Source: Streptomyces sp. YIM 130001 (lineage in GTDB: Bacteria > Actinomycetota > Actinomycetes > Streptomycetales > Streptomycetaceae). Taken from it: a stretch of DNA of 64,000 nucleotides. The stretch lies in contig NZ_KZ984551.1 in NCBI RefSeq assembly GCF_003574445.1, positions 132,262 through 196,261 of the forward strand. The letters are read 5' to 3'. Below, piece by piece: positions 11,465 to 22,024 of the stretch. Position numbers and translations under genes: made by a program. Positions within the stretch are counted from its first letter, which is position 1; each line of letters opens with the position of its first letter. Below the pieces are notes generated by a model. That model searched no databases. It saw nothing but the letters and a program-made list of their open reading frames with translations, and was not told where the DNA came from.

Positions 11465-12606
11465 CGGCGCTTCCCCGAGGGACGGCCGCGGCCGCGGTTA
11501 CGGGACGTCGGCTGGCTGCGACGCTGGCCCGCCACGGCCCCGGCGGGGGTTGCGTCGTCCTGCGGCTCCTCGTCCTCCTCGTACTCGGAGCCCGCGGTGT
11601 CCGCCGGGTCGTCGCCCTCGCGGGAGTCGTCCTTGGCGGCGGCCGCGGCCCGCTTGGCGAGCACGCGCTTCTTGAGGGCCTTCATCGACGGCTCGGTCTC
11701 CTTGAGATCGGCGACCAGCGGCGTGGCGATGAAGATCGAGGAGTACGCACCGGCTGCGAGGCCGACGAAGAGCGACAGCGAGATGTCGTTCAGCATGCCG
11801 GCACCGAGGACACCGCCGCCGATGAACAGCAGGCCGGCGACCGGAAGCAGGGCGACGACCGTGGTGTTGATCGACCGCACCAGGGTGCTGTTGATCGAGC
11901 GGTTGGCGATCTCGCTGTACGTCCAGCGGGTCTGCTTCGTGGCTCCCTTCGACTGCTCCTTGAGGGAGTCGAAGACGACGACCGTGTCGTAGAGCGAGTA
12001 ACCGAGGATCGTGAGGAGACCCATGACCGTACCGACGGTGACCTCGAAGCCCACCAGGGCGTAGATGCCGACCGTGATGGTGATGTCGTGGATCAGTGCG
12101 ACCAGGGCCGCCACCGCCATGCGCCACTCGAAGGCGATGGCCAGGTAGACCACCACCAGGGCCATGAAGACGCCGAGCCCGAGCCACGCCTTGTTGGCGA
12201 TCTGCTTGCCCCAACTGGGGCCGACCAGTTCGGCGTTGACGTCCGCCGCGCGGACGTCGAGGTCATCGGCGAGGTCGGCCTTGATGGCGTCCGACTTCGC
12301 GGTGTCCACGCCGCTGACCTGGATGCGCATCCCGCCGTTGCCCAGTTCCTGGACGACGGCCTCGTGGCCGGAGGCCTTCTCCGCGGACTCCTGGACGTGC
12401 GCGACGGACGCGCTGGTCTTCGGCGTCGTGAAGACGGCGCCGCCCTTGAACTCGATGCCCATCTGCAGGCCCTGCACCGCCAGGGCCACGGCGGCCGTGA
12501 TGGTGATCAGGATGGAGACGCCGTACCAGAGCTTCCGCTTGCCGATGAAGTCGTAGCCGATATCGCCGCGGTAGAGCCGGGCGCCGAGGTTGCCGAGTTT
12601 CGACAT
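11461..12606 (-). CDS. secF: Protein translocase subunit SecF
   Basis: 381 residues from ATG at 12606 (MSKLGNLGARLYRGD), chosen because GGAGG lies just upstream within the end of secD and because SecF homology starts there; the frame itself stays open 22 codons further. Six membrane segments and the periplasmic P1-like domain are visible, with the SecF signature GIEFKGGAVF and the LGYSLYDTVVVFDSLKE helix. With SecD it uses the proton gradient to pull exported proteins out of SecYEG. The C-terminal 60 residues are acidic then basic and probably disordered. Confidence 0.95.
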   Translation of the reverse strand: MSKLGNLGARLYRGDIGYDFIGKRKLWYGVSILITITAAVALAVQGLQMGIEFKGGAVFTTPKTSASVAHVQESAEKASGHEAVVQELGNGGMRIQVSGVDTAKSDAIKADLADDLDVRAADVNAELVGPSWGKQIANKAWLGLGVFMALVVVYLAIAFEWRMAVAALVALIHDITITVGIYALVGFEVTVGTVMGLLTILGYSLYDTVVVFDSLKEQSKGATKQTRWTYSEIANRSINSTLVRSINTTVVALLPVAGLLFIGGGVLGAGMLNDISLSLFVGLAAGAYSSIFIATPLVADLKETEPSMKALKKRVLAKRAAAAAKDDSREGDDPADTAGSEYEEDEEPQDDATPAGAVAGQRRSQPTSRNRGRGRPSGKRR

Positions 12607-12607
12607 C

Positions 12608-14359
12608 TCACGCCTCCTTCGGGTCGACGGGGGCGGCGGCACGGCGTCCGCGGCGTAGCGGGGGCTTGGCACCGAGTCGTTTCGGATCGAGACCGGACCA
12701 GGGGTGGCCCTGGGCGAAGAACTTGCGCCGGGCCATCATCGTCAGCAGCGGCTTGGTGAAGAGGAAGACCACCACGACATCGAGCAGCGTGGTCAGTCCG
12801 AGAGTGAACGCGAAGCCCTGCACCTTGCCGACCGTGACCGCGAACAGCACGGCTGCGGCGAGGAACGACACGAAGTCGGCGACCAGGATGGTGCGCCGTG
12901 CGCGCGGCCAGGCACGCTCGACCGCGGGCTGGAGCGAGCGGCCCTCGCGGACCTCGTCTCTCACGCGTTCGAAGTACACGATGAACGAGTCGGCGGTGAT
13001 ACCGATGGCGACGATGGCACCGCAGACGGCCGGCAGGTTCAGTGCGAAACCGATCGCCGGGCCGAGCAGCGCCATCAATGTGAACGTCAGGATGGCGGAG
13101 GCCAGCAGGCTGAGCAGTGCGATGAACGCGAGCCCGCGGTAGTAGACCACCAGGTAGATGATGACGAGGGCGAGGCCGATGGCGCCCGCGATCAGGCCGG
13201 CCTCCAGCTGGTCGCCGCCGAGCGCCGCGGTCACCGTGGTGACGCTCTGCTCCTGGAAGGAGAGAGGCAGGGCGCCGTACGACAGGATGTTGGCGAGCTC
13301 CTGGGAGGACTCCTGGGTGAAGCTGCCGGAGATCTGTGCGTTGCTGCTCAGGGTCGTCTGCACGCTCGGAGCGGAGACGACCTCGCCGTCGAGCACGATG
13401 CCGAACTGGTTCATCGGCGGCTGCTGGCTCTTCAGCTTGCTGGTGATCTTCGAGAAGGCGTCAGCGCCCTTGTCGCTGAACTCCATCGTGACGATCCACT
13501 GACCGGAGCGCTCGTCGATCACGGCCTTGGCGTCGTCGACCTCTTTGCCGTCGACCTCCGACGGACCGAGGATGTACTTCTCCCACTGGCCCTGGCTGTT
13601 CTTGCCGCAGCCGACCATCGCATCGGTCGGCTTGACGCCCTCGGCGGCCTTCACCCGCTGGTTCTGCTTGGTGCAGTCGAGCGCCTGGAACTTCGCCTGC
13701 AGCTTCTGCGTCGCCGGGTCCGGGGGCGGAGTGGTCTCGGGGGCGCCGGAAGGCTGCTTGGAGCCGGACGGATTCGGCTTCGGGGTGGGGTCGTCCTTCA
13801 GGCCGTCGGTGAGGGCACGGCCCTGCGGCGAGGCGCCGTCGGAGGGGGCTGTCGCCTTCTCGTCGTCCTTGGCGCCGCCCTTGTCCTTGCCGTCGCCGGC
13901 CTCGGGAGCGCCGGGCTTCTGACCACCGCTCGCCTCGGGGTCGGGTGTCGGGGCACCCGGGGCGACGGTGAGCACGGGGCGGAAGTAGAGCTGAGCGGTC
14001 GTACCGACCTGCTCGCGAGCCTGCTTCTCGTCGGTGCCCCGGGGGATGTTGACGATGATGTTGCGGTCGCCCTGGGTCTGGACCTCGGCCTCGGAGACAC
14101 CGAGGCCGTTGACACGGCGCTCGATGATGCCGACGGCCGTGTTCATGTTCGTCGGGTTGATCGCGTTTTCAGCGCCCGGCTGGTTCTTCGCCTCGAGCGT
14201 GATGCTCGTGCCGCCCGCGAGGTCGATGCCCAGGCGCGGCGTGGTGTGCCCGGAGATGAACATTCCTCCGGTGAGCGCCACCATGGCGATCAAGATCAGA
14301 GCCAGCGGGCGCCACGGCTTGCTTTGGCTCTGCCCCCGGCCCTTCTTCGGTGCTGCCAC
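12608..14359 (-). CDS. secD: Protein translocase subunit SecD
   Basis: 583 residues. RND-like partner of SecF with six membrane segments; the first is PLALILIAMVALTGGMFIS and the Cys/Asp-containing helix is near GITADSFIVYFERVRDE. The extracytoplasmic domain starts with LGIDLAGGTSITLEAKN. Within that domain, a Pro/Ser/Gly/Asp-rich insertion of about 100 residues (from around GAPTPDPEASGGQKPG) makes it longer than the enterobacterial subunit in this segment, a common streptomycete feature. Its stop is separated by one base from the secF start. Confidence 0.96.
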   Translation of the reverse strand: MAAPKKGRGQSQSKPWRPLALILIAMVALTGGMFISGHTTPRLGIDLAGGTSITLEAKNQPGAENAINPTNMNTAVGIIERRVNGLGVSEAEVQTQGDRNIIVNIPRGTDEKQAREQVGTTAQLYFRPVLTVAPGAPTPDPEASGGQKPGAPEAGDGKDKGGAKDDEKATAPSDGASPQGRALTDGLKDDPTPKPNPSGSKQPSGAPETTPPPDPATQKLQAKFQALDCTKQNQRVKAAEGVKPTDAMVGCGKNSQGQWEKYILGPSEVDGKEVDDAKAVIDERSGQWIVTMEFSDKGADAFSKITSKLKSQQPPMNQFGIVLDGEVVSAPSVQTTLSSNAQISGSFTQESSQELANILSYGALPLSFQEQSVTTVTAALGGDQLEAGLIAGAIGLALVIIYLVVYYRGLAFIALLSLLASAILTFTLMALLGPAIGFALNLPAVCGAIVAIGITADSFIVYFERVRDEVREGRSLQPAVERAWPRARRTILVADFVSFLAAAVLFAVTVGKVQGFAFTLGLTTLLDVVVVFLFTKPLLTMMARRKFFAQGHPWSGLDPKRLGAKPPLRRGRRAAAPVDPKEA

Positions 14360-14546
14360 CTTGTCGTTTCTCCCTGTCCAACCGCCCGGAACCCCGTTGC
14401 GATGTGGGCGGCCATGAAGTGGTCTCGGGAACCCGCCGAGCCCGCGCGTCCCGGTACCTCGCGGTACCCGTGGGACTCGCGGAACCCGGGGAAGCTCTCA
14501 CGGCAGAGGGACCGCGGGCAGGTGACGCCGCGGCCCTCGGTCGTGG

Positions 14547-15008
14547 TTACTTCGCGTCGGACTCGCCGTCGGTCTTCTTCGGCTGGGCATCGCCCGCGGC
14601 GTCGGCGTCATCGTCGGCCCCGTCCTTCTTGACCATGTCGATGCGCTCGTCGTCGACGTCGCCCTCGCCCGCCTCGGTCAGGGAGGAGGCGTCGTCGGGC
14701 ACGGCCGGAGTGTCCTCGTCGGCCTCGACACCGTGCACGATGCGGTTGTACTCCGCGTCGTCCAGGACCGCGCCGACCGAGTTCTTCGCGTAGACCGCGT
14801 GGACGCCCGGGGCCACCTCCAGAAGGACCGTGTCCTGGCTGACCTCCTTGACGGTGGCGTACATGCCCCCGATCGTGCGGACGCCGGTGCCGGGCTGCAT
14901 GTCGTCGCGCATCCGCGCGGCCGCCTGCTGCTTCTTCTTGGCAGAGCGGGTCATCAGGAACATGGCCCCGATGAGCACGATGAAGGGGAGGAGAGTCACG
15001 ATATTCAC
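14547..15008 (-). CDS. yajC: Preprotein translocase subunit YajC
   Basis: 153 residues from GTG at 15008 (VNIVTLLPFIVLIGAMF). A single N-terminal membrane helix is followed by a basic stretch TRSAKKKQQ and the conserved core GTGVRTIGGMYATVKEV. The C-terminal third is strongly acidic (Asp/Glu-rich) and probably disordered. It is an accessory subunit of the SecDF complex and starts the secretion series ahead of secD with a gap of about 190 bases. Confidence 0.93.
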   Translation of the reverse strand: MNIVTLLPFIVLIGAMFLMTRSAKKKQQAAARMRDDMQPGTGVRTIGGMYATVKEVSQDTVLLEVAPGVHAVYAKNSVGAVLDDAEYNRIVHGVEADEDTPAVPDDASSLTEAGEGDVDDERIDMVKKDGADDDADAAGDAQPKKTDGESDAK

Positions 15009-15175
15009 GGGACGGAGTTTCCTTCGCACGACCGCGCAAGAGGTGAGCGGCCAGTTGGATGGGGGTGGACAAGCCACCCGCAAGGGCGGCATCGGCGGAG
15101 TCTAGGCGAGTCCGCGCCTATGGAACAACGCTCAGCATGGCACCGGGGTTCCTCCCCCGGCCAGGTTCCTCGCCG

Positions 15176-16261
15176 TCACGCCCCGAACAGGTCCCCTTGT
15201 CCTGTTGTGCCGGTTCCGCGTGCCTGCGGCGGTACGAGCCCGAGGTGCGCCCATGCAGCGGGAGTCGCGACCCGTCCCCGCGGTGTCCGGGCGAGCAGCC
15301 CCTCGCGTACGAGGAAGGGCTCGGCCACCTCCTCGACCGTCTCCCGCTCCTCGCCGACCGCGACCGACAGCGTCGACAGGCCGACCGGCCCGCCACCGAA
15401 CAGCTTGAGCAGGGCTTCGAGGACCGACCTGTCGAGCCGGTCGAGGCCGCGCTCGTCCACCTCGTAGACCGCGAGGGCCTTGGCCGCGATCTCCCGGGTG
15501 ACGATGCCGTCCGCCTTGACCTGGGCGTAGTCGCGGACGCGGCGCAGCAGACGGTTGGCGATACGGGGCGTGCCGCGGGAGCGTCCGGAGATCTCGGACG
15601 CGCCGTCGGCACCGATCGTCACGTCGAGCAGGTGGGCGGAGCGGTCGATCACCAGTTGCAGCTCGGCCGGTTCGTAGAACTCCATGTGTGCGGTGAAGCC
15701 GAAACGGTCGCGCAGCGGGGGCGGCAGCAGTCCGGCCCGGGTGGTCGCGCCGACCAGGGTGAACGGCGGCAGCTCGAGCGGGATCGCGGTGGCCCCGGGC
15801 CCCTTGCCGACGATGACGTCGACGCGGAAGTCCTCCATGGCCATGTAGAGCATCTCCTCGGCCGGCCTGGACATCCGGTGAATCTCGTCGAGGAAGAGCA
15901 CCTCGCCCTCCTGGAGCGAGGAAAGGATGGCCGCCAGATCTCCCGCGTGCTGGATGGCGGGGCCGCTGGTGATGCGGATCGGGGCGCCCATCTCGGCCGC
16001 GATGATCATCGACAGAGTGGTCTTGCCGAGGCCGGGGGCGCCGGAGAGCAGGACGTGGTCGGCGGTGGCGCCACGCGCACGTGCCGCGCGGAGCATCAGG
16101 TCCAACTGCTCCCTGACCTTCTCCTGCCCGATGAACTCCTGCAGGTCCTTGGGCCTGAGGGCCGCCTCGACGGCCTGGTCGTCGCCCGCGGCGGACGCGC
16201 CGACGAGTCGCTCGCCCGCTTCGGCGGCGGGCGTCTCGTCGGTCGTGTCGTCCCAGTTCAT
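15176..16261 (-). CDS. ruvB: Holliday junction branch migration helicase RuvB
   Basis: 361 residues. AAA+ motor that drives branch migration with RuvA. Walker A is [11 protein letters not shown], Walker B is [12 protein letters not shown], sensor 1 lies in [12 protein letters not shown] and the arginine finger region is [15 protein letters not shown]. The C-terminal winged helix ends with [15 protein letters not shown]. The first 30 residues are an actinobacterial extension. It is downstream of ruvA by 61 bases in the usual ruvC-ruvA-ruvB order. Confidence 0.97.
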   Translation of the reverse strand: MNWDDTTDETPAAEAGERLVGASAAGDDQAVEAALRPKDLQEFIGQEKVREQLDLMLRAARARGATADHVLLSGAPGLGKTTLSMIIAAEMGAPIRITSGPAIQHAGDLAAILSSLQEGEVLFLDEIHRMSRPAEEMLYMAMEDFRVDVIVGKGPGATAIPLELPPFTLVGATTRAGLLPPPLRDRFGFTAHMEFYEPAELQLVIDRSAHLLDVTIGADGASEISGRSRGTPRIANRLLRRVRDYAQVKADGIVTREIAAKALAVYEVDERGLDRLDRSVLEALLKLFGGGPVGLSTLSVAVGEERETVEEVAEPFLVREGLLARTPRGRVATPAAWAHLGLVPPQARGTGTTGQGDLFGA

Positions 16262-16322
16262 GAGGTGTGCCTCGCGTCTGTCTCGGGTGGGGCGGTCGTG
16301 CTGCGGCGGCCGGACCTACCGG

Positions 16323-16934
16323 TCAGCGGGCCTTGTTCAGGGTCTGCAGTGCGGACTTGAGGAGCCGGCCCACCTCGGGGGTACCGCCCTCGGCCTCGGC
16401 CTGCGGGGTCACGGCCGCGACCGCCTCGTCCGCCTCGCGGGTCGCGTAGCCGAGTCCGATCAGGGCGGCGTGCAGCTGGTCGCGCCAGGACGCGGTGACG
16501 GGAGATCCGACGGCGGGGGCGGCGCTGCCGACCGGTGCGCCGAGGCGGTCCTTGAACTCGAGGAGCAGCTTCTGCGCGCCCTTCTTGCCGATGCCGGGAA
16601 CGGCGGTCAGCGCCTTCTCGTCCCCGGTGGCGACCGCTCTGCGCAGGGCGTCCGGGGAGTGCACGGCGAGCATCGCCTGGGCGAGTCGGGGGCCTACACC
16701 GCTCGCGGTCTGCAGCAGTTCGAAGATCTGCCGCTCGTCGTCGTCCGCGAATCCGTAGAGGGTGAGCGAGTCCTCCCGTACGACGAGGGAGGTGGCCAGT
16801 TTGGCGGCCTGGCCCATACGCAGGGTCGAGAGGGTGTCGGGGGTGCACTGGACGGCCATGCCGATCCCGCCGACCTCGATGACGGCCGAGTCCGGGGCGA
16901 GGGCCGCGACCGGGCCGCTGACGAACGCGATCAT
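16323..16934 (-). CDS. ruvA: Holliday junction branch migration protein RuvA
   Basis: 203 residues, ATG overlapping the ruvC stop by four bases. An N-terminal OB fold ([21 protein letters not shown]), two helix-hairpin-helix segments ([17 protein letters not shown] and [16 protein letters not shown]), and a C-terminal three-helix domain that contacts RuvB ([15 protein letters not shown]). It binds the four-way junction as a tetramer and loads RuvB. Confidence 0.96.
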   Translation of the reverse strand: MIAFVSGPVAALAPDSAVIEVGGIGMAVQCTPDTLSTLRMGQAAKLATSLVVREDSLTLYGFADDDERQIFELLQTASGVGPRLAQAMLAVHSPDALRRAVATGDEKALTAVPGIGKKGAQKLLLEFKDRLGAPVGSAAPAVGSPVTASWRDQLHAALIGLGYATREADEAVAAVTPQAEAEGGTPEVGRLLKSALQTLNKAR

Positions 16935-17485
16935 CGCGTGACCTTCCGTACGGGTGCGGTGGGCTGGCTCTGGCGGCGGGCCGCGGCGTGCGCCTGCTGC
17001 AGGCGGTTGACCGCGGGGGCACGCCAGATGTGGCAGATGGCGAGGGCGAGGGCGTCCGCCGCGTCGGCCGGCTTGGGCGGGGCGGCGAGCCGGAGCACCC
17101 GGGTCACCATGGCTCCCACCTGCGCCTTGTCGGCCCGGCCGCTGCCGGTGACGGCGGCTTTGACCTCGCTCGGGGTGTGCAGGGCGACGGGCAGGCCGCG
17201 GCGGGCAGCGCAGAGCATCGCGACGGCGCTGGCCTGGGCGGTGCCCATCACCGTGCGGACGTTGTGCTGGCTGAAGACGCGCTCCACCGCGACGTATCCC
17301 GGACGGTGGGTGTCCAGCCACTCCTCGATGCCCTGCTCGATCGCGACCAAGCGCTGTGCCGTGTCGAGGTCGGCCGAAGTGCGTACGACGCCGACGTCGA
17401 TCATCGTCAGGGGGCGCCCCGCGGTGCCCTCGACGACGCCCACACCGCACCTGGTCAGGCCGGGGTCCACGCCGAGCACCCGCAT
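16931..17485 (-). CDS. ruvC: Crossover junction endodeoxyribonuclease RuvC
   Basis: 184 residues. RNase H-fold resolvase. Conserved catalytic acids appear in [12 protein letters not shown] (first Asp), VAVERVF (Glu), and the C-terminal [12 protein letters not shown] (last Asp pair). It cuts Holliday junctions migrated by RuvAB. First gene of the ruvCAB operon; a strong hairpin lies upstream, between it and yebC. Confidence 0.96.
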   Translation of the reverse strand: MRVLGVDPGLTRCGVGVVEGTAGRPLTMIDVGVVRTSADLDTAQRLVAIEQGIEEWLDTHRPGYVAVERVFSQHNVRTVMGTAQASAVAMLCAARRGLPVALHTPSEVKAAVTGSGRADKAQVGAMVTRVLRLAAPPKPADAADALALAICHIWRAPAVNRLQQAHAAARRQSQPTAPVRKVTR

Positions 17486-17561
17486 CCCGCACCGCCCCCT
17501 TCGCCTTCGTTCATGTGTTTGTGCAGGCTATCGGCTCGCACTGACAACCACGGGGAAAGCG

Positions 17562-17594
17562 GAGGGCCGACGGGGTGTGTCCCCGTCGGCCCTC
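17562..17594. terminator. Hairpin terminator downstream of yebC
   Basis: Perfect 14-bp stem GAGGGCCGACGGGG with loop TGTGT. It is located between the yebC stop (17653) and the ruvC start (17485), on the side where yebC transcription would end. Confidence 0.82.
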
Positions 17595-17652
17595 GTGCTC
17601 GCCGTCGGCCTGCCCCACAGGGCGCCGGACCCTCGGTCGGCGCTCGCCCGTG

Positions 17653-18405
17653 TCAGGCGTCGACCTTCTCCATGACCTCGTCGGAGACGTCGAAGTTGGC
17701 GAAGACGTTCTGCACGTCGTCGCTGTCCTCCAGGACGTCGATGAGCTTGAAGATCTTGCGGGCGCCGTCCTCGTCCAGCTCGACCTGCATGGTCGGCACG
17801 AAGTTCGCCTCGGCCGAGTCATAGTCGATACCGGCCTCCTGCAGGGCGGTGCGGACCGCGACCAGGTCGGTGGCCTCGCTGAGCACCTCGAAGGACTCAC
17901 CGAGGTCGTTGACCTCCTCGGCGCCCGCGTCCAGGACCGCGCCGAGCACGTCGTCCTCGGACAGCTCCGCCTTGGGGACGATCACCACGCCCTTGCGGTT
18001 GAACAGGTACGAGACCGAGCCCGGGTCGGCCATCGATCCGCCGTTGCGCGTCATCGCGACGCGGACGTCGGAGGCGGCACGGTTGCGGTTGTCGGTCAGG
18101 CACTCGATGAGCACCGCGACGCCGTTCGGTCCGTAGCCCTCGTACATGATCGTCTCGTACTCGGCGCCGCCGGCCTCGAGGCCTGCGCCCCGCTTGACCG
18201 CGGAGTCGATGTTCTTGTTCGGGACGGACTGCTTCTTCGCCTTCTGGATGGCGTCGTACAGCGTGGGGTTGCCTTCGATGTCGGCACCGCCCATACGCGC
18301 CGCGACCTCGATGTTCTTGATCAGCTTCGCGAAGAGTTTGCCGCGTTTGGCATCAATCACGGCCTTCTTGTGCTTCGTCGTGGCCCATTTAGAGTGGCCG
18401 GACAT
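17653..18405 (-). CDS. YebC/PmpR family regulatory protein
   Basis: 250 residues, ATG with GGAGA upstream. Classic N-terminus [24 protein letters not shown] and the conserved [10 protein letters not shown] segment. Family members are annotated as transcriptional regulators, and more recent work links them to relief of ribosome stalling at proline runs; I cannot separate the two from sequence. Position next to ruvC is widely conserved. Confidence 0.95.
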   Translation of the reverse strand: MSGHSKWATTKHKKAVIDAKRGKLFAKLIKNIEVAARMGGADIEGNPTLYDAIQKAKKQSVPNKNIDSAVKRGAGLEAGGAEYETIMYEGYGPNGVAVLIECLTDNRNRAASDVRVAMTRNGGSMADPGSVSYLFNRKGVVIVPKAELSEDDVLGAVLDAGAEEVNDLGESFEVLSEATDLVAVRTALQEAGIDYDSAEANFVPTMQVELDEDGARKIFKLIDVLEDSDDVQNVFANFDVSDEVMEKVDA

Positions 18406-18481
18406 CTGCCTGTCTCCTTCGCGTAACCAATCTCCGTACGAACGCCAGAGATCCTACCGGGATCCGGTGACTGCCCGAGCC

Positions 18482-19120
18482 TCAGACCGCCCGGGCCTGC
18501 TCAGGCGAACGTCCCTCGGCCATCCACTCGCGGACCATTCGGACAAAGTACGCATGGACCCGGTGGTCGCCGGTCAGCTCGGGATGGAACGAGGTCGCGA
18601 GCGCGGCACCCTGGCGGACGGCGACGATGTGGCCGTCGTACTCGGCGAGTACTTCGGTGTCCGGGCCGGCCGACTCGACCCAGGGGGCGCGGATGAAGAC
18701 GCCGTCGACCGGGCCGCCGTCGATACCGGTGAATTCGACGGCCGCCTCGAAGGACTCGTTCTGCCGGCCGAAGGCATTGCGCCGCACGATCATGTCGATG
18801 CCGCCGAAGGTCTCCTGTCCGGAGCGGGGATCGAGGATCTTCTCGGCGAGCATGATCAGGCCCGCGCACGTCCCGTAGACCGGCATTCCGACCTGCACGC
18901 GCGCGCGGAGGGGCTCCAGAAGGCCGAAGAGGGCGGCCAGTTTGGAGATCGTGGTGGATTCACCGCCGGGTACGACGAGGGCGTCCACTGCCGCCAGTTC
19001 GCCGGGCCGGCGCACGGTGGTGGTCCGTGCGCCGGCCGCGGTGAGAGCCGCCAGATGTTCGCGTACGTCGCCCTGCAGGGCGAGGACGCCGATCAGCGGG
19101 GAGCCTACGGTCATCACCAT
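18482..19120 (-). CDS. pdxT: Pyridoxal 5'-phosphate synthase glutaminase subunit PdxT
   Basis: 212 residues. Class I glutamine amidotransferase that feeds ammonia to PdxS. The nucleophile Cys lies in [11 protein letters not shown] and the His/Glu pair in [11 protein letters not shown]. The start may be ATG at 19120 or the ATG two codons later at 19114; the latter overlaps the pdxS stop (TGATG) and is as likely. Coupled to pdxS as the usual glutaminase/synthase pair. Confidence 0.96.
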   Translation of the reverse strand: MVMTVGSPLIGVLALQGDVREHLAALTAAGARTTTVRRPGELAAVDALVVPGGESTTISKLAALFGLLEPLRARVQVGMPVYGTCAGLIMLAEKILDPRSGQETFGGIDMIVRRNAFGRQNESFEAAVEFTGIDGGPVDGVFIRAPWVESAGPDTEVLAEYDGHIVAVRQGAALATSFHPELTGDHRVHAYFVRMVREWMAEGRSPEQARAV

Positions 19121-20040
19121 CCCCGGTTCGCGTAGCGCTCGTTGTCGGGGAGGGTGTCGCAGTTGATGCCCACCATGGCCTCGCCGAGGTCGCGGGAGGC
19201 ATCGGCGATCACGGCCGGGTCGTCGTAGAACGTGGTGGCGCGGACGATGGCCGCGGCGCGCTTGGCGGGGTCGCCGGACTTGAAGATGCCGGAGCCGACG
19301 AAGACGCCCTCGGCGCCCAGCTGCCGCATCAGGGCGGCGTCGGCGGGGGTGGCCACACCGCCTGCGGAGAACAGCACGACGGGCAGCTTGCCGAGCTCAG
19401 CGGCCTCCTTGACCAGCTCGTAGGGGGCGCGCAGATCCTTGGCGGCGGCGTACAGCTCGTGGTTGTCGTAGCCGCGCAGGCGGGCGATCTCGTTCTTGAT
19501 CTGGCGCAGGTGACGGACCGCCTCGACGACGTTGCCGGTGCCGGCCTCGCCCTTGGAGCGGATCATGGCGGCGCCCTCGGCGATGCGGCGCAGCGCCTCG
19601 CCCAGGTTGGTGGCGCCGCAGACGAACGGCGTGGTGAAGGCGAACTTGTCGCTGTGGTTGACCTCGTCGGCCGGGGTCAGCACCTCGGACTCGTCGATGT
19701 AGTCGACGCCGAGGGACTGCAGGACCTGCGCCTCGACGAAGTGTCCGATCCGGGACTTGGCCATCACCGGGATGGAGACCGCGCCGATGATGCCCTCGAT
19801 CATGTCCGGGTCGGACATCCGGGCGACACCGCCGTCCTTGCGGATGTCGGCCGGGACCCGCTCGAGGGCCATCACGGCGACCGCGCCGGCGTCCTCGGCG
19901 ATCTTGGCCTGCTCGGGCGTGACGACGTCCATGATCACGCCGCCCTTGAGCTGCTCGGCCATCCCGCGCTTCACGCGCGCGGTGCCGGTGGTGGCGGATT
20001 CGGCGGCCGAAGGAGAGCTGGACGATGGCGTGCTGGACAC
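19114..20040 (-). CDS. pdxS: Pyridoxal 5'-phosphate synthase lyase subunit PdxS
   Basis: 308 residues from GTG at 20040, with GAGG a few bases upstream; the frame extends further but the extra residues look non-coding. TIM-barrel enzyme that makes PLP from ribose 5-phosphate, glyceraldehyde 3-phosphate and ammonia. The Lys of [10 protein letters not shown] and the phosphate loop [14 protein letters not shown] are present. After a Ser/Thr-rich leader of about 20 residues the protein is highly conserved. First gene of pdxST. Confidence 0.97.
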   Translation of the reverse strand: MSSTPSSSSPSAAESATTGTARVKRGMAEQLKGGVIMDVVTPEQAKIAEDAGAVAVMALERVPADIRKDGGVARMSDPDMIEGIIGAVSIPVMAKSRIGHFVEAQVLQSLGVDYIDESEVLTPADEVNHSDKFAFTTPFVCGATNLGEALRRIAEGAAMIRSKGEAGTGNVVEAVRHLRQIKNEIARLRGYDNHELYAAAKDLRAPYELVKEAAELGKLPVVLFSAGGVATPADAALMRQLGAEGVFVGSGIFKSGDPAKRAAAIVRATTFYDDPAVIADASRDLGEAMVGINCDTLPDNERYANRGW

Positions 20041-20170
20041 GGGAGACCTCGCTGGGGAGAAGTGAATCGCTACACCCCGGAGCCAACCCGCAGAGACCAG
20101 TCCACAACAAGGGCCAATGGTGAGGCCGTGGCTCATTCTCGGAACCCGGCGGCGAGCGAAGGCGCAGTCC

Positions 20171-20743
20171 CTACGCGCGCGTGGCGCCCGGTCCGCCGGC
20201 CCGGTCGGCGAGCACGGTGGGCGGCTCGTCGTCCATCTCGACGGCGAGCGGGAACGGCGCATGACCGGCGAGGCGGAACCAGCGCACGGTGCGATGCCGG
20301 CGCAGGGCCCGTGCGGCCCGTACCGCGTCGTTGTGGAAACGCCGGGCCATCGGCACCCGGCGTACCGCCTGGGCCAGTTCGCCGGCCGCCTCGTCCCCGC
20401 CTGCCGCCTCGCGGACCAGGTCGAGCACCTCCTGCTCGGCGAACACCGCGCGCAGGGCCTGGCTGAGCTCGCTCTCGGCGACCTCCCGATGCTCCTCCGC
20501 GGCCTGCCGCGCAGCGTGCGCGGCCTCGTAGAGCACGATCGACGCGGCGGGATCGAGGATTCCCGAGGTGGCCAACTCCTGGGCCACGGAGGCCCGGCGC
20601 AGAAGTTGCGCGTCGAGCGCGGCCCGTGCGGCGTCGATCCGGGCGTGCAGACGGTCGAGCCGGCCGGCCGTCCAGCTGAGGTACAGGCCGATCGCGAACA
20701 GGACGACGGCGATCCAGATCAGAGTGGAGGTCACGGGCGGCAA
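20171..20743 (-). CDS. Hypothetical membrane protein at end of PIM operon
   Basis: 190 residues. One N-terminal membrane helix ([18 protein letters not shown]) is followed by a long Ala/Arg/Glu-rich helical region of LemA-like appearance and no recognisable catalytic motif. In mycobacteria the gene at the same place, after pimA, is a longer membrane protein with a Nudix domain (Rv2609c, from memory); this protein resembles only its N-terminal membrane-plus-helical part. It lies 69 bases after pimA on the same strand. Function unknown; a link to phosphatidylinositol mannoside synthesis is inferred from position. Confidence 0.82.
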   Translation of the reverse strand: MPPVTSTLIWIAVVLFAIGLYLSWTAGRLDRLHARIDAARAALDAQLLRRASVAQELATSGILDPAASIVLYEAAHAARQAAEEHREVAESELSQALRAVFAEQEVLDLVREAAGGDEAAGELAQAVRRVPMARRFHNDAVRAARALRRHRTVRWFRLAGHAPFPLAVEMDDEPPTVLADRAGGPGATRA

Positions 20744-20812
20744 GGCTACCGTCGCGGCGACCGGTCACCGCACGCCGGGAAATCATCCTCCTGCGCATGC
20801 AAGGACGCTCCG

Positions 20813-22024
20813 TCAGCTCTTGGCGAGCCCCAACCGGGCCCGCAGACCGATCCGTTCGTCGGCGGCCACCGACGCGGCGCCGTCGGTGACCGTCTCGTAG
20901 ACCGAGAGGATGTCCGCGCCGACCGTCGACCAGTCGAAGCGCCGTACGTGGGCGCTCCCCCGCTCGTGGAGTCCGGTCCTGCGCTCCGGGTCGCCGAGCA
21001 GCCTGAGCGCGGCGTCCGCGAGCGCGTCCGCGTCCTCGTTGGCGAAGAGGTCGCCGGCGGCGCCCTGGTCGAGGACCTGCGCGAAGGCGTCCAGGTCCGA
21101 GGCGAGCACGGGTGCTCCCGCGGACATCGCCTCCACGAGGATGATGCCGAAGCTCTCGCCACCGGTGTTGGGCGCGACGTACACGTCGACGCTGCGCAGC
21201 AGCCGGGCCTTGTCCTCGTCGCTGACCATGCCGAGGAACTCCACGCGCTCACGCATCTCGGCGGGCAGGCTCTCGACAGCCTCGTCCTCGTCGCCCCGGC
21301 CGGCCACCAGGAGCCGCGTGCCGGGGCGTTCGGCCAGGATCTTCGGAAGGGCCTGCATCAGGACGGGCAGGCCCTTGCGCGGCTCGTCGATACGGCCGAT
21401 GAAACCGATCGTGCCGGTATTGCCCTCACGGTCGCCGACAGCGGCGTCCTCGCCGCGCGCCGGGGCGGACTGCCATTCGGCCTTCGGCTCGGCGCGGGCG
21501 AAGAAGTCCACGTCCACGCCGTTGGGGATGACGACCGCGTCGCCGCCGAGGTGTTCCACCAGGGTGCGCCGCGCGTACTCGCTGACCGCGATCCGGGCGC
21601 TGATCTTCTCCAGGGCGGGCTGCAGGATGGGGTACGCGGCGATCATCGCGCGCGAGCGCGGGTTGGACGTGTGGAACGTGGCGACGATCGGCCCCTGCGC
21701 GGCCCAGCAGGTGAGCAGGCCGAGCGAGGGAGAGGCCGGCTCGTGGATGTGGATCACGTCGAACGTGCCGTCGTGCAGCCAGCGGCGTACCCGACTCGCC
21801 GACAGAAAGCCGAAGTTGAGCCGCGCCACCGAGCCGTTGTACGGCACGGGAACGGCTCGGCCGGCCGACACGACGTACGGCGGCAGCGGGGTCTCGTCGT
21901 CGGCGGGAGCAAGTACGGAGACCTCGTGGCCGAGGCGGATCAGATGCTCCGCCAGGTCACGGATGTGGAACTGGACGCCGCCGGGCACGTCCCAGGAGTA
22001 GGGGCAGACGATGCCGATCTTCAT
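20813..22024 (-). CDS. pimA: Phosphatidylinositol alpha-mannosyltransferase PimA-like
   Basis: 403 residues. GT4-family, GT-B fold glycosyltransferase. The N-terminus MKIGIVCPYSWDVPGGVQ matches the PimA signature (GGVQ at 15-18), and the C-terminal nucleotide-sugar site is ESFGIILVEAMSAG. It should transfer mannose from GDP-mannose to phosphatidylinositol at the inner membrane face. It overlaps the acyltransferase gene by four bases. The gene trio pgsA-patA-pimA makes this assignment firm, although streptomycete PIM function is less studied than mycobacterial. Confidence 0.93.
   Translation of the reverse strand: MKIGIVCPYSWDVPGGVQFHIRDLAEHLIRLGHEVSVLAPADDETPLPPYVVSAGRAVPVPYNGSVARLNFGFLSASRVRRWLHDGTFDVIHIHEPASPSLGLLTCWAAQGPIVATFHTSNPRSRAMIAAYPILQPALEKISARIAVSEYARRTLVEHLGGDAVVIPNGVDVDFFARAEPKAEWQSAPARGEDAAVGDREGNTGTIGFIGRIDEPRKGLPVLMQALPKILAERPGTRLLVAGRGDEDEAVESLPAEMRERVEFLGMVSDEDKARLLRSVDVYVAPNTGGESFGIILVEAMSAGAPVLASDLDAFAQVLDQGAAGDLFANEDADALADAALRLLGDPERRTGLHERGSAHVRRFDWSTVGADILSVYETVTDGAASVAADERIGLRARLGLAKS

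Noticed and set aside
12704..14632. Open frame of 642 codons on the + strand opposite secD
   Set aside because: Shadow of secD caused by GC-biased codons; the secD protein on the other strand is fully convincing.
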